In this document: positions 36,512 to 45,022 of the stretch, one piece after another
How positions within the stretch are numbered: position 1 is the stretch's first letter
How the letters are laid out: each line of letters starts with the position of its first letter
Assembly (NCBI RefSeq): GCF_033096465.1
Contig: NZ_AP028156.1
Location: forward strand, 708,501 to 772,500
DNA length: 64,000 nucleotides
DNA from: Blautia luti
Lineage (GTDB): Bacteria > Bacillota > Clostridia > Lachnospirales > Lachnospiraceae
Direction of reading: 5' to 3'
Program-made: the position numbers and the translations under genes
The notes under the pieces: generated by a model
Seen by the model: the letters and a program-made list of their open reading frames with translations, nothing else
The model's database searches: none
What the model was told of the DNA's origin: nothing

Positions 36512-37567
36512 ATGAAAGCAGAAGTTGTATCCATGACAGCGGACAGTCTTGATATGGAAGCGATCCGTCGTGGTGGAGAGATTTTGAAACAGGGTGGTCT
36601 GGTGGCGTTTCCTACGGAGACTGTTTATGGTCTGGGTGGGGATGCGTTGAATCCTCAGGCATCTATGAAGATTTATGCTGCGAAGGGCAGACCATCGGAT
36701 AATCCTCTGATCGTGCATATCGCAGAGTTTGATAAACTGACACCGATCGTGGCAGAGATTCCGGAGAAGGCGAAGATCCTGGCTGAGAAATACTGGCCGG
36801 GTCCTCTTACTATGATCCTTCCCAAGTCTGACCTGGTGCCGAAGGAGACTACCGGAGGACTGGACAGTGTGGCAGTTCGTTTTCCAAGTGACAGGATCGC
36901 ACAGGAACTGATCAAGGCTGCCGGCGGCTATGTGGCTGCACCAAGTGCCAATACTTCCGGAAGACCAAGCCCCACCACTGCACAGCATGTAGAAGAGGAT
37001 CTTGGGGAAGCTATTGAGATGATCATTGACGGAGGCCAGGTGGGGATCGGCCTTGAGTCTACGATCGTTGATTTCACAGAAGACGTGCCTGTAGTTCTGA
37101 GACCAGGATATATTTCTCTGGAAATGCTGCAGGAGACGCTGGGAGATGTCCGGATGGATAAGGGACTGATCGCAGCTGACAGTAAAGTCCGTCCGAAAGC
37201 ACCAGGGATGAAGTATCGCCATTATGCGCCTAAGGCAGATCTGGCGATCGTTGAAGGAACAGAAGAAGCTGTTGTAAAGAAGATCAATGAGCTGGCAGCA
37301 GAGGCGAAAGCCCGGGGTGAGCAGGTTGGTATTATTGCAACAGATGAGACGAAGGACAGATATCCGGAAGGGCTGGTAGTCAGCATTGGAAGCCGGAAAG
37401 AAGAGGAAACAATCGCCCATCATCTGTATGAAGTGCTTCGAGATTTTGACCAGAGCGCGGTCAAATCTATTTATTCAGAAGCGTTTTATACACCGAAAAT
37501 GGGACAGGCTATTATGAACCGCCTGTTGAAAGCTGCGGGACATAAGATTATTCGGGCGGAGGAATAA
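36512..37567 (+). CDS. sua5: L-threonylcarbamoyladenylate synthase (Sua5/YwlC)
   Basis: A 351-residue enzyme that makes threonylcarbamoyl-AMP for the t6A modification of ANN-decoding tRNAs. The YrdC domain shows RRGGEILKQGGLVAFPTETVYGLG, KGRPSDNPLIVHI and AVRFPSD, ANTSGRPSPT; the C-terminal Sua5 domain follows from PGMKYRHYAPKA. The length is that of the two-domain Sua5 form, longer than TsaC. A weak promoter (GAGACA, 17 bp, TACAAT at 36428) lies upstream. Confidence 0.94.
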   Translation: MKAEVVSMTADSLDMEAIRRGGEILKQGGLVAFPTETVYGLGGDALNPQASMKIYAAKGRPSDNPLIVHIAEFDKLTPIVAEIPEKAKILAEKYWPGPLTMILPKSDLVPKETTGGLDSVAVRFPSDRIAQELIKAAGGYVAAPSANTSGRPSPTTAQHVEEDLGEAIEMIIDGGQVGIGLESTIVDFTEDVPVVLRPGYISLEMLQETLGDVRMDKGLIAADSKVRPKAPGMKYRHYAPKADLAIVEGTEEAVVKKINELAAEAKARGEQVGIIATDETKDRYPEGLVVSIGSRKEEETIAHHLYEVLRDFDQSAVKSIYSEAFYTPKMGQAIMNRLLKAAGHKIIRAEE

Positions 37568-37593
37568 AAGTTTTTATCAGGAGGAAAAAAGGA

Positions 37594-38025
37594 ATGTTAG
37601 CTTTAGGTTGTGATCACGGTGGATATGAATTAAAACTGGAAATTAAGAAGTATCTGGACGAAAAGGGTATCGAATATAAAGATTTCGGATGTGACAGCCT
37701 GGAATCTGTAGATTATCCGGTTTATGCAAAGAAAGTTGCGCATGCCATTGTGAACGGTGAATGTGAGAAGGGAATTCTCATCTGCGGAACAGGAATCGGA
37801 ATTTCCATTACAGCTAATAAGATCAAAGGAATCAGAGCAGCAGTCTGCACAGATTGCTTTACAGCAGAAGCTACAAGACTTCACAATGATGCCAATATCC
37901 TTGCACTGGGCGGAAGAGTTGTAGGCCCGGGACTTGCAGTTAAGATTGTGGAGACTTTCTTAAATACACCATTCTCTAATGATGAGAGACACATCAGAAG
38001 AATTAACCAGATTGAGACGGAATAA
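37594..38025 (+). CDS. rpiB: Ribose-5-phosphate isomerase B
   Basis: A 143-residue RpiB/LacAB family isomerase linking ribose-5-P and ribulose-5-P. The sequence has the N-terminal ALGCDHGGYELK, GILICGTGIGISI anion hole and NDANILALGGRVVG. The catalytic Cys is in CGTGIG. CAGGAGGAAA precedes the ATG, 26 bp after sua5, so the two are probably cotranscribed. Other RpiB-like enzymes act on allose-6-P or galactose-6-P; context favours the ribose form. Confidence 0.93.
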   Translation: MLALGCDHGGYELKLEIKKYLDEKGIEYKDFGCDSLESVDYPVYAKKVAHAIVNGECEKGILICGTGIGISITANKIKGIRAAVCTDCFTAEATRLHNDANILALGGRVVGPGLAVKIVETFLNTPFSNDERHIRRINQIETE

Positions 38026-38042
38026 AAAGAAAAAGACAAAAC

Positions 38043-38078
38043 AGCCAGAGACTGAGGCGCAGTTTCTGGCTCTCTTTA
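38043..38078 (+). terminator. Weak terminator between rpiB and dCMP deaminase
   Basis: AGCCAGAGACTG (38043-38054) pairs with CAGTTTCTGGCT (38060-38071), followed by CTCTTT. The poor T-tract suggests partial read-through. Confidence 0.55.
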
Positions 38079-38094
38079 ACAGGGGGACAGTAGC

Positions 38095-38586
38095 ATGGAT
38101 AAAAATTGTAAACGTACAGATTATTTATCATGGGATGAGTACTTCATGGGAGTTGCCATGATGTCAGGAATGCGTTCCAAGGATCCTAATTCACAGGTAG
38201 GCGCCTGTATCGTAAGTGAGGATAACAAAATCCTTTCCATGGGGTATAACGGATTTCCGAAAGGATGTTCAGATGATGAATTTCCATGGGCAAGAGAAGG
38301 AGATGATCTTCATACCAAGTACTTCTATGTGACTCACAGTGAGCTGAATGCGATCCTTAATTACAGAGGGGGAAGCCTGGAAGGGGCGAAACTTTATGTT
38401 TCACTGTTTCCCTGCAACGAATGTGCCAAGGCGATCATTCAGTCAGGGATCAGGACCATCGTATATGACTGCGACAAATATGCCAACACACCGGCAGTGA
38501 TCGCCTCCAAGAGAATGCTGGATGCAGCGGGAGTTCGTTATTATAAATACAACCGAACCGGGCGGAAGATTACAATCGAAGTATAA
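38095..38586 (+). CDS. comEB: Deoxycytidylate deaminase
   Basis: A 163-residue zinc deaminase converting dCMP to dUMP for thymidylate synthesis. Zinc and catalytic residues are His81/Glu83 in HSELNA and Cys107/Cys110 in PCNEC. The N-terminal WDEYFMGVAMMSGMRSKDP and GACIVSEDNKILSMGYNGFP are typical of the dCMP deaminase/ComEB group. CAGGGGGA precedes the ATG. Confidence 0.92.
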   Translation: MDKNCKRTDYLSWDEYFMGVAMMSGMRSKDPNSQVGACIVSEDNKILSMGYNGFPKGCSDDEFPWAREGDDLHTKYFYVTHSELNAILNYRGGSLEGAKLYVSLFPCNECAKAIIQSGIRTIVYDCDKYANTPAVIASKRMLDAAGVRYYKYNRTGRKITIEV

Positions 38587-38595
38587 AACTTCCTC

Positions 38596-38624
38596 TTGAC
38601 ACATCCGTCCATTTCAAATAAAAT
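38596..38624 (+). promoter_or_regulatory. Promoter of the proS T-box operon
   Basis: TTGACA (38596-38601) and TAAAAT (38619-38624) with a 17-bp spacer. Confidence 0.8.
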
Positions 38625-38644
38625 AAAACCAAATGCGAAATATT

Positions 38645-38886
38645 TACGGCGATGAAGAGAATAGTACATAAGGAGCAATCCCAGAGAGGAATCCATCGGG
38701 TGGAAGGATTCTGTGCGCGAATTATGGAACCGGCCTCGGAGCCCCGTGCAATTGAAGTACGGCGTTTTTTCCTGCGTTATGGGAAGAAGAGCGAGCAGTG
38801 TGCAGGCATTTGGGCACAGTGCTAATTAGGGTGGTACCGCCGAAGCCTTTCGGTCCCTTGTGAGGGATGCTGGGCTTCTTTTTTTC
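38645..38886 (+). promoter_or_regulatory. T-box leader (proline-responsive) upstream of proS
   Basis: The leader contains the GAATAGTA bulge and AGAGAG of stem I, the T-box core AGGGTGGTACCGC (38828-38840), and an intrinsic terminator GAAGCC/GGGCTTC with a seven-T tail (38842-38886). CATAA/TTATG closes the specifier loop, placing the codon after GAA at CCG (38730-38732), a proline codon. Uncharged tRNA-Pro would bind here and prevent termination. CCT at 38734 is an alternative specifier reading. Confidence 0.92.
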
Positions 38887-39058
38887 GTCTTTTGTAACAG
38901 GGCAGATTTTGCCGGATTATAAAATGGGTAAATTGTGGTGCTGTGAAGCAGATATGACAATTTTATCTGAAAGAAAATAAGAAGTATACACATTCCGCCG
39001 CGACTATATCCTGATGCGCTGTCAGGATCAACACAATCACATAAAAAGGAGAAAAATC

Positions 39059-40498
39059 ATGGCAAACAACAAGAAACTGGTAGAAGCCATCACATCCATG
39101 GAAGACGATTTCGCCCAGTGGTATACCGACGTTGTAAAGAAAGCTGAACTTTGCGGATATACCAGCGTAAAAGGCTGCATGGCGATCAAACCTGCAGGAT
39201 ATGCGATCTGGGAAAATATCCAGCACGAACTGGACAGAAGATTCAAAGAAACAGGCGTACAGAACGTATACATGCCAATCTTTATCCCGGAATCTCTTCT
39301 TCAGAAAGAGAAAGATCACGTAGAAGGATTTGCACCGGAAGTTGCATGGGTAACTCATGGTGGTCTGGATCCGCTACAGGAGCGTCTGTGCGTACGTCCG
39401 ACATCCGAGACATTATTCTGCGATTTCTATGCCAAAGAGATCCAGTCCCACAGAGACCTTCCGAAAGTATACAATCAGTGGTGTTCTGTAGTACGTTGGG
39501 AAAAGACAACACGTCCGTTCCTTCGTTCCCGTGAGTTCTTGTGGCAGGAGGGCCATACAGCTCATGCTACAGCTGAGGAAGCAGAAGCACGTACCATCCA
39601 GATGCTGAACCTGTATGCAGACTTCTGCGAAGAAGTACTTGCGATCCCGGTTATCAAGGGACAGAAGACTGACAAAGAGAAATTCTCCGGCGCAGAAGCT
39701 ACTTATACAATTGAGTCTCTGATGCATGATGGAAAAGCCCTTCAGTCCGGTACAAGCCACAATTTCGGCGATGGATTTGCAAGAGCATTCGGCATCCAGT
39801 ATACAGATAAAGAAAATAAACTTCAGTATGTACATCAGACATCCTGGGGAATGACAACACGTATGATCGGTGCCATCATCATGGTACACGGTGACAACAG
39901 CGGTCTGGTACTGCCTCCGAGAATCGCTCCGACACAGGCAGTGATCATCCCGATCCAGCAGCGTAAAGAAGGGGTTCTGGAGAAAGCAGACGAGATGTTT
40001 GCAGCATTAAAAGCAGCCGGAATCCGCGTAAAAGTAGACGACACAGACAAGAGCCCGGGATTCAAATTCGCAGAGCAGGAAATGCGTGGTATTCCGGTAC
40101 GTATCGAGTGCGGCCCGAAGGATATCGAGAACGGCCAGGCTGTGATCTGCCGTCGTGATACAAGAGAGAAATACACAGTGAAATTCGAAGAGCTTGCAGA
40201 GAAAGTACAGGAGATCCTGGAAACGGTCCAGAAAGATATGCTGGAGCGCGCACGTGCACACAGAGATTCTCATACTTATGTTGCTACAAACTACGAAGAA
40301 TTCAAAGACACCATCGTCAACAAACCAGGCTTCGTAAAAGCTATGTGGTGCGGCGACCGTGCATGTGAAGACAAAATCAAAGAGGATGTTCAGGCTACAT
40401 CCAGATGTATGCCGTTCGAACAGGAACACTTAAGTGATGTCTGCGTATGCTGTGGAAAACCGGCTAAGAAGATGGTTTACTGGGGAAGAGCATACTAA
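39059..40498 (+). CDS. proS: Prolyl-tRNA synthetase, archaeal/eukaryotic type
   Basis: A 479-residue class II synthetase charging tRNA-Pro. It lacks the editing insertion of the bacterial form and has the C-terminal cysteine-containing domain ([18 protein letters not shown]) typical of the archaeal/eukaryotic type. Class II motifs include [35 protein letters not shown] and the anticodon-binding domain. I choose the ATG at 39059 (AGGAGAAA upstream); the frame opens at 39014. Its expression should follow proline supply through the T-box. Confidence 0.95.
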   Translation: MANNKKLVEAITSMEDDFAQWYTDVVKKAELCGYTSVKGCMAIKPAGYAIWENIQHELDRRFKETGVQNVYMPIFIPESLLQKEKDHVEGFAPEVAWVTHGGLDPLQERLCVRPTSETLFCDFYAKEIQSHRDLPKVYNQWCSVVRWEKTTRPFLRSREFLWQEGHTAHATAEEAEARTIQMLNLYADFCEEVLAIPVIKGQKTDKEKFSGAEATYTIESLMHDGKALQSGTSHNFGDGFARAFGIQYTDKENKLQYVHQTSWGMTTRMIGAIIMVHGDNSGLVLPPRIAPTQAVIIPIQQRKEGVLEKADEMFAALKAAGIRVKVDDTDKSPGFKFAEQEMRGIPVRIECGPKDIENGQAVICRRDTREKYTVKFEELAEKVQEILETVQKDMLERARAHRDSHTYVATNYEEFKDTIVNKPGFVKAMWCGDRACEDKIKEDVQATSRCMPFEQEHLSDVCVCCGKPAKKMVYWGRAY

Positions 40499-40520
40499 TT
40501 TCAGAAGAAATTACAATAAA

Positions 40521-40566
40521 GAAAACCGGCAGCAGAAAATATATCTGAATGCCGGTTTTCAGAATT
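40521..40566 (+). terminator. Terminator of proS
   Basis: GAAAACCGGCA (40521-40531) and TGCCGGTTTTC (40550-40560) form an 11-bp stem. The T-run is part of the stem and short. Confidence 0.7.
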
Positions 40567-40662
40567 TGATAAGTTACAGGCAGCTAATTTATAGAAAGAT
40601 TTGTGTTAGGAGTCTGTTGAAGGCAAAGCGCAATAATAAATATAACAGATAAGGATGGTCAT

Positions 40663-41988
40663 ATGATTCTGGAAATACCGAAAAACGCGGAGACAATTTT
40701 GCACATACTGGAAAATGCAGGCTATGAGGCTTATGTAGTAGGCGGCTGTGTCCGCGACTCTATCTTGGGGCGTACCCCGGATGACTGGGATATCACTACA
40801 TCTGCGAAACCTGAGCAGGTGAAGCGTCTGTTTCACAGAACTGTGGATACAGGTCTGCAGCACGGAACTGTGACTGTTCTTATGGAAAAAGAAGGCTACG
40901 AGGTTACCACCTACCGTGTAGACGGCGAATACGAGGACGGCAGACATCCGAAAGAAGTAACCTTCACCGCAAGCCTTGAGGAGGATTTAAAGCGCCGCGA
41001 TTTTACCATCAATGCCATGGCTTACAATCCTTCCAGAGGACTTGTGGATCTCTTCGGTGGTATGGAGGATATCGACAGAAAGATCATCTGCTGCGTAGGA
41101 AATCCGCTGGAGCGTTTTACAGAGGATGCACTCCGCATTATGCGTGCAGTCCGTTTCAGTGCGCAGCTTGGCTTTACTATTGAAGAGGAAACACGTAAGG
41201 CACTGAAAGTCCTGGCACCCAATCTGAAACATGTCAGTGCAGAGCGGATCCAGGTGGAGCTTGTGAAACTTCTTATGTCCCCTCATCCGGATTACCTCAG
41301 AGTGGCCTATGAAGCAGGGATCACTGCAGAGTTTCTGCCGGAATTCGATGCCTGCATGAAAACACCGCAGAACACCCCTCATCACTGCTGCACAGTAGGA
41401 GAGCACATCCTCCACAGCCTTGACTATGTACGTGCAGACCGTGTCCTGCGCATTACCATGCTGCTTCATGATATCGGCAAACCTGTTGTGCGAAAGACAG
41501 ACGAAAACGGCAGGGATCATTTCAAAACTCATGGAGATGCGGGGGAAAAAATGGCGGGCCAGATCCTGCGCAGACTGAAATTCGACAACGACACCATCCG
41601 CAAAGTAACCCGCCTGGTGAAGTGGCATGACGACAGACCGGAGGGAACGACGAAATCTGTAAGACGTGCAGTGAATCGCATCGGTGAGGATCTTTTTCCC
41701 TATTATCTGGAAGTGCAGCAGGCAGATATGCTGGCACAGAGCGAATACAGACGTGAGGAGAAACAGGAGCGTCTGGATAAAGTAAAAGAAGCCTATGAAG
41801 TGATCCTGAAAGAGCACCAGTGCGTATCCCTGAAAACTCTGGCAGTCACAGGCAAAGACCTGATTCAGGCCGGATACAAGCCGGGCAGGGAGATTGGAGA
41901 AACATTGAATCGTCTGCTGGAAGAGGTGCTTGCCGATCCACAGAAGAACCAGAAAGAAATACTGTTAGACATGCTTGATGAGAAATAA
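40663..41988 (+). CDS. cca: CCA tRNA nucleotidyltransferase with HD domain
   Basis: A 441-residue enzyme that adds or repairs the 3' CCA of tRNAs. It has the class II head motif GGCVRD (27-32), catalytic Asp41 and Asp43 (DDWD), RRDFTINAMAYN, RIMRAVRF, and a C-terminal HD domain (LLHDIGKP). The need for CCA addition is consistent with the tRNA-Tyr gene in this window, which does not encode CCA. Confidence 0.94.
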   Translation: MILEIPKNAETILHILENAGYEAYVVGGCVRDSILGRTPDDWDITTSAKPEQVKRLFHRTVDTGLQHGTVTVLMEKEGYEVTTYRVDGEYEDGRHPKEVTFTASLEEDLKRRDFTINAMAYNPSRGLVDLFGGMEDIDRKIICCVGNPLERFTEDALRIMRAVRFSAQLGFTIEEETRKALKVLAPNLKHVSAERIQVELVKLLMSPHPDYLRVAYEAGITAEFLPEFDACMKTPQNTPHHCCTVGEHILHSLDYVRADRVLRITMLLHDIGKPVVRKTDENGRDHFKTHGDAGEKMAGQILRRLKFDNDTIRKVTRLVKWHDDRPEGTTKSVRRAVNRIGEDLFPYYLEVQQADMLAQSEYRREEKQERLDKVKEAYEVILKEHQCVSLKTLAVTGKDLIQAGYKPGREIGETLNRLLEEVLADPQKNQKEILLDMLDEK

Positions 41989-41996
41989 ACAGATGG

Positions 41997-42028
41997 AAAT
42001 CCGAGGGTATATCCCCCGGATTTTTTTC
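41997..42028 (+). terminator. Terminator of cca
   Basis: AAATCCGAGGG pairs with CCCCCGGATTT and runs into TTTTTTT. Confidence 0.88.
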
Positions 42029-42062
42029 ATATGTATAGAGAGTATCGAAAACAGAGGGGGAT

Positions 42063-43073
42063 ATGCGATTGTATGATTACGGGCTTGGCACTCTTTCCCA
42101 GTATGATCTGACAGCAGAACGTTCCGCAAGGACCAGAGGGGCGCTGCTTTGCTATACAGAGCAGGGACTTTTGATACTGAGAGAGTTTCACGGTTCGGAG
42201 AAAAAGCTTAAGAAACAGCAGGAACTGTTGCTACATCTGCAGGCAAACGGTATCAGTACGGATTATTTCCTGGAGAATACGCAGGGCAGCCTTGTCAGCC
42301 AGGATAAAGATGGACAGTCCTTTACACTTCAGCGGTGGTATGAAGGGCAGGAATGCGACACCAGATCCAGGGAGGATATTATGAAAAGTGTGCGCGTCCT
42401 GGCAAAATTACATATTATCATGCGAATACAGCCGCAGGATGAGTACAAGGAATACAGGCAGAGATCCCTGAAAGAAGAATACACCCGGCACAACCAGGAG
42501 CTGCGTAAGATCCGTAAATTTATCCGGAAAAAAGGTCCAACCTGTATGTTCGAGAAAAAGCTTCTGGCAGCCATGGAAGGATTTCTGGAAAAGGGCGAGC
42601 AGGCAGTATGCCTTCTGGAACAGTCCGGATACGAAGAACTGCGGGAGCAGGCATGGCAGGAAGGCACAGTCTGTCACGGGGAATATAACCAGCACAATGT
42701 GCTGATCAGCAGGGAGGACATAGCTGTTACCAATTTCGGACGCTGGAGCTATGACATCCAGATGGCGGATCTGTACCAGTTTATGCGCAAGATCCTGGAA
42801 AAATATAACTGGGATCAGGCCCTTGGGGAAAAAATGCTCCGGGAATATCACGGAATACGCCCCATTTCCCAGACAGAGTGGCAGAACCTTCAGGTACGTT
42901 TCACCTATCCGGAGAAGTACTGGAAACTGGCAAATTATTACTATTCACACAAGAAAGCGTGGATCTCGGAAAAGAACATGGAAAAACTGGAAAACCTTGT
43001 CCGCCAGCAGGCTGCATGGGAAAAATTTGGACAGAACTGTTTCCGGAAATTTATCTGCCAGGAGGACAGATGA
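42063..43073 (+). CDS. CotS-like spore coat / aminoglycoside-phosphotransferase-fold protein
   Basis: A 336-residue protein of the CotS/YutH group, which shares the kinase-like fold of aminoglycoside phosphotransferases. Supporting segments are LLCYTEQGLLILREFHGSEKKL (nucleotide-lobe lysine region) and the catalytic-loop analogue CHGEYNQHNVLI, in which Glu replaces the usual Asp of HGD. Substrate and activity are unknown; the group is associated with spore coats. AGAGGGGG precedes the ATG, and the gene lies upstream of the yabP-spoIIE sporulation cluster. Confidence 0.78.
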   Translation: MRLYDYGLGTLSQYDLTAERSARTRGALLCYTEQGLLILREFHGSEKKLKKQQELLLHLQANGISTDYFLENTQGSLVSQDKDGQSFTLQRWYEGQECDTRSREDIMKSVRVLAKLHIIMRIQPQDEYKEYRQRSLKEEYTRHNQELRKIRKFIRKKGPTCMFEKKLLAAMEGFLEKGEQAVCLLEQSGYEELREQAWQEGTVCHGEYNQHNVLISREDIAVTNFGRWSYDIQMADLYQFMRKILEKYNWDQALGEKMLREYHGIRPISQTEWQNLQVRFTYPEKYWKLANYYYSHKKAWISEKNMEKLENLVRQQAAWEKFGQNCFRKFICQEDR

Positions 43074-43122
43074 GCTGCTTATTACGAATTGTGTACCAAT
43101 AGCCTGAATATTGCTAAAAACC

Positions 43123-43151
43123 TTGACAATATAGGGAAAAAGGTATATATA
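43123..43151 (+). promoter_or_regulatory. Promoter of the HU gene
   Basis: TTGACA (43123-43128) followed after 17 bp by TATATA (43146-43151). Confidence 0.7.
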
Positions 43152-43225
43152 TAAAAGACAGAGCTCTGTCGCTTTTGGCAGATGCCACCAAACAAGAAAG
43201 AGAGATCATTAGAGGAGGAAACACC

Positions 43226-43504
43226 ATGAATAAAACAGAATTAGTAGCAGCTATGGCGAAAGAGACAAACTTATCCAAAAAGGATGTAGAGGATGTTCTG
43301 AAATCTTTCGTTGACGTAGTTTCTAAAGAACTGAAAAATGGCGGAAAGATCCAGTTAGTTGGATTCGGCACATTTGAAGTAAGTGAAAGAGCTGCTAGAG
43401 AGGGAAGAAATCCTCAGACTGGTGAAACAATGAAGATCGAAGCTTCCAAAGCACCGAAATTTAAAGCAGGAAAAGCTTTAAAAGATATGGTTAACGGTAA
43501 ATAA
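43226..43504 (+). CDS. hup: DNA-binding protein HU
   Basis: A 92-residue histone-like protein: NKTELVAAMAKETNLSKKDVE, VQLVGFGTFEVSERAAREGRNPQTG and PKFKAGKALKDMV are all HU signatures. AGGAGG precedes the ATG at 43226; the frame is open to 43175. In Bacillus and many Clostridia hup lies near rqcP and the yabP cluster, as here. Confidence 0.96.
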   Translation: MNKTELVAAMAKETNLSKKDVEDVLKSFVDVVSKELKNGGKIQLVGFGTFEVSERAAREGRNPQTGETMKIEASKAPKFKAGKALKDMVNGK

Positions 43505-43518
43505 TTAAGACGATAACC

Positions 43519-43543
43519 GGGGGGACGAAAGTTCCCCCTTTTT
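43519..43543 (+). terminator. Terminator of hup
   Basis: GGGGGGAC and GTTCCCCC with a GAAA tetraloop and TTTTT tail. Confidence 0.93.
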
Positions 43544-43616
43544 AATTCCGAATGTTTAAAGAATTGCAGGAGCGTCAGCGAAGCAATTCGCGAGTATCGG
43601 TTACAGGAGTAAAATT

Positions 43617-43856
43617 ATGAGATTAGACAAATATCTGAAAGTTTCCCGCCTGATCAAGCGCCGTACAGTGGCCAATGAAGCCTGCGATGCAGGAAGAGTT
43701 CTAGTAAATGACAAGCCTGCCAAGGCATCTGCCCAGGTGAAGGCAGGGGACATCATAGAGATCCAGTTCGGAAGCAGGAATGTAAAGGTGGAAGTGCTGG
43801 ATGTAAAAGAAACCGTAAGAAAAGAAGAAGTAGAGAATCTGTATAAATATCTCTGA
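43617..43856 (+). CDS. rqcP: S4-domain RNA-binding protein RqcP (YabO)
   Basis: A 79-residue single S4 domain protein (MRLDKYLKVSRLIKRRTVANEACDAG, VLVNDKPAKAS, VKAGDIIEIQFG). RqcP works with RqcH on stalled 50S subunits to add alanine tails in ribosome rescue. The position before yabP, yabQ and divIC matches Bacillus yabO. A short inverted repeat GAATTGC/GCAATTC lies at 43561-43588 in its leader. Confidence 0.9.
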   Translation: MRLDKYLKVSRLIKRRTVANEACDAGRVLVNDKPAKASAQVKAGDIIEIQFGSRNVKVEVLDVKETVRKEEVENLYKYL

Positions 43857-43936
43857 TCTTTATTTCTGAAATTCTAATCTGGCATCCCGGCACATAAACT
43901 ACTGATAAGTATGTAAAGCATGATCGGAGGGCTGTA

Positions 43937-44236
43937 TTGACCGGAGCAACGATATCAGACGAGAAGAAAATACATTCCGCCCACAATCTGATGCTGGAGA
44001 ACCGTCAGAATGTAAAAATGACCGGCATAAAGGACATCAAATCTTTCGATGAAAAAGAGATCCTGCTGTTTACAGAGGCGGGAAAGCTGTTGATAAAAGG
44101 AGAAGAGCTTCATGTGAAGCGCCTGAATCTGGAAAAAGGAGAAGCAGACCTGGAGGGAAAAGTGGACAGTCTTACTTATCTGTCGAAGAATACAGATAAA
44201 AAAGAAGAATCACTTCTCAAAAGGATGTTCCGTTAG
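43937..44236 (+). CDS. yabP: Sporulation protein YabP
   Basis: A 99-residue protein matching YabP/YqfC: HNLMLENRQNVKMTGIKDIKSFDEKEILLFTEAG, then LIKGEELHVKRLNLEKGEADLEGKVDSLTY. It starts with TTG six bases after CGGAGG. YabP is needed for normal sporulation in Bacillus; its biochemical role is not defined. It is followed three bases later by yabQ. Confidence 0.92.
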   Translation: MTGATISDEKKIHSAHNLMLENRQNVKMTGIKDIKSFDEKEILLFTEAGKLLIKGEELHVKRLNLEKGEADLEGKVDSLTYLSKNTDKKEESLLKRMFR

Positions 44237-44239
44237 AAG

Positions 44240-44632
44240 ATGAGTATATTTATTCATCATGAATTACTTCTTATGATTCAGGCGGCAGCCACAGGAGCTG
44301 TTCTTCTTTTTTGTTACAGTATCCTGAGAGGCCTGCGCAGAATCTGGCATCATTCGGCTTTTTTTACAGGAGCGGAAGATCTTTTGTACTGGCTCGCCAG
44401 TGCATTGTGGGTATTTGCCCGGGTCTACAGAAATAATGACGGGATACTGCGTCTTTTTATGGTCCCGGGGATGATCGCGGGAGCCCTGCTGTGTCATTTT
44501 TTCCTTGAAAAAATGATAAAATGGTTGCTATTTCCAGTCAGAAGATGTAAACTTTCCCTGTATAAACATATAAAAAAAGGAAGGATGGCACATTGGGTAA
44601 TTCTAAGAAGAAAAAAAGAAAAAAGAAAATAG
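44240..44632 (+). CDS. yabQ: Spore cortex biosynthesis membrane protein YabQ
   Basis: A 130-residue membrane protein with about four hydrophobic segments (LLMIQAAATGAVLLFCYSIL, DLLYWLASALWVFARVY, LFMVPGMIAGALLCHFFL) and a basic tail, fitting YabQ, which is needed for spore cortex formation. It starts three bases after yabP without a clear ribosome-binding site, indicating coupling, and overlaps the start of divIC by 40 bp. Confidence 0.85.
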   Translation: MSIFIHHELLLMIQAAATGAVLLFCYSILRGLRRIWHHSAFFTGAEDLLYWLASALWVFARVYRNNDGILRLFMVPGMIAGALLCHFFLEKMIKWLLFPVRRCKLSLYKHIKKGRMAHWVILRRKKEKRK

Positions 44633-44907
44633 GATACAATTCACTTGGAATGCTTGCCATCGCGCTGGTAGCAGTACTTCTGCTGGGAGGACTTATGCGC
44701 CAGAGCAGTGATCTTCAGGAAAAACTGGCTGGTTATGATGCGAAGGCAGAATCCCTTCAGCAGGATATCGAGGATGAGCAGGCCAGGACAGAGGAGATCG
44801 ATAAGCTGAAGAGGTATATGGAGACAGATGAATACGCAGAAGAGGTTGCCAGGGAGAGACTGGGACTTGTGAAGGACAATGAGACCGTTTTTAAGAAAGA
44901 ACAGTAA
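44593..44907 (+). CDS. divIC: Septum formation initiator DivIC/FtsB
   Basis: A 104-residue bitopic division protein: basic cytoplasmic end (GNSKKKKRKKKIGY), one helix (SLGMLAIALVAVLLLGGLM), an extracellular coiled coil (SSDLQEKLAGYDAKAESLQQDIE) and the YAEEVARERLGLVKDNE motif. It starts with TTG after AGGAAGG, inside the end of yabQ. It forms part of the divisome with FtsL and DivIB. Confidence 0.92.
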   Translation: MGNSKKKKRKKKIGYNSLGMLAIALVAVLLLGGLMRQSSDLQEKLAGYDAKAESLQQDIEDEQARTEEIDKLKRYMETDEYAEEVARERLGLVKDNETVFKKEQ

Positions 44908-44920
44908 AGAAAACAGTTCC

Positions 44921-44987
44921 TTGTCGAAAACTTTTGAGAGTCCTTCGTCTGTGTTTGACAGATATTTCAGGAACCGTTCCCTATAAT
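44921..44987 (+). promoter_or_regulatory. Spo0A-type promoter of spoIIE with 0A-like boxes
   Basis: TTGTCGAA (44921-44928) matches the Spo0A box and a reversed partial copy TTCGTCT lies at 44944-44950. They are followed by TTGACA (44955-44960) and TATAAT (44982-44987) separated by 21 bp. A long spacer with 0A boxes next to the -35 is the established arrangement of Spo0A-activated sigma-A promoters such as Bacillus spoIIE and spoIIG. Confidence 0.7.
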
Positions 44988-45022
44988 ATTCCTTTGACGA
45001 GGATATTAGGGGAGGGGAGAAT

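Noticed and set aside
36362..37423. 353-residue open frame opposite sua5
   Set aside because: Antisense shadow of a clear YrdC/Sua5 gene; low-complexity composition and no translation signal.
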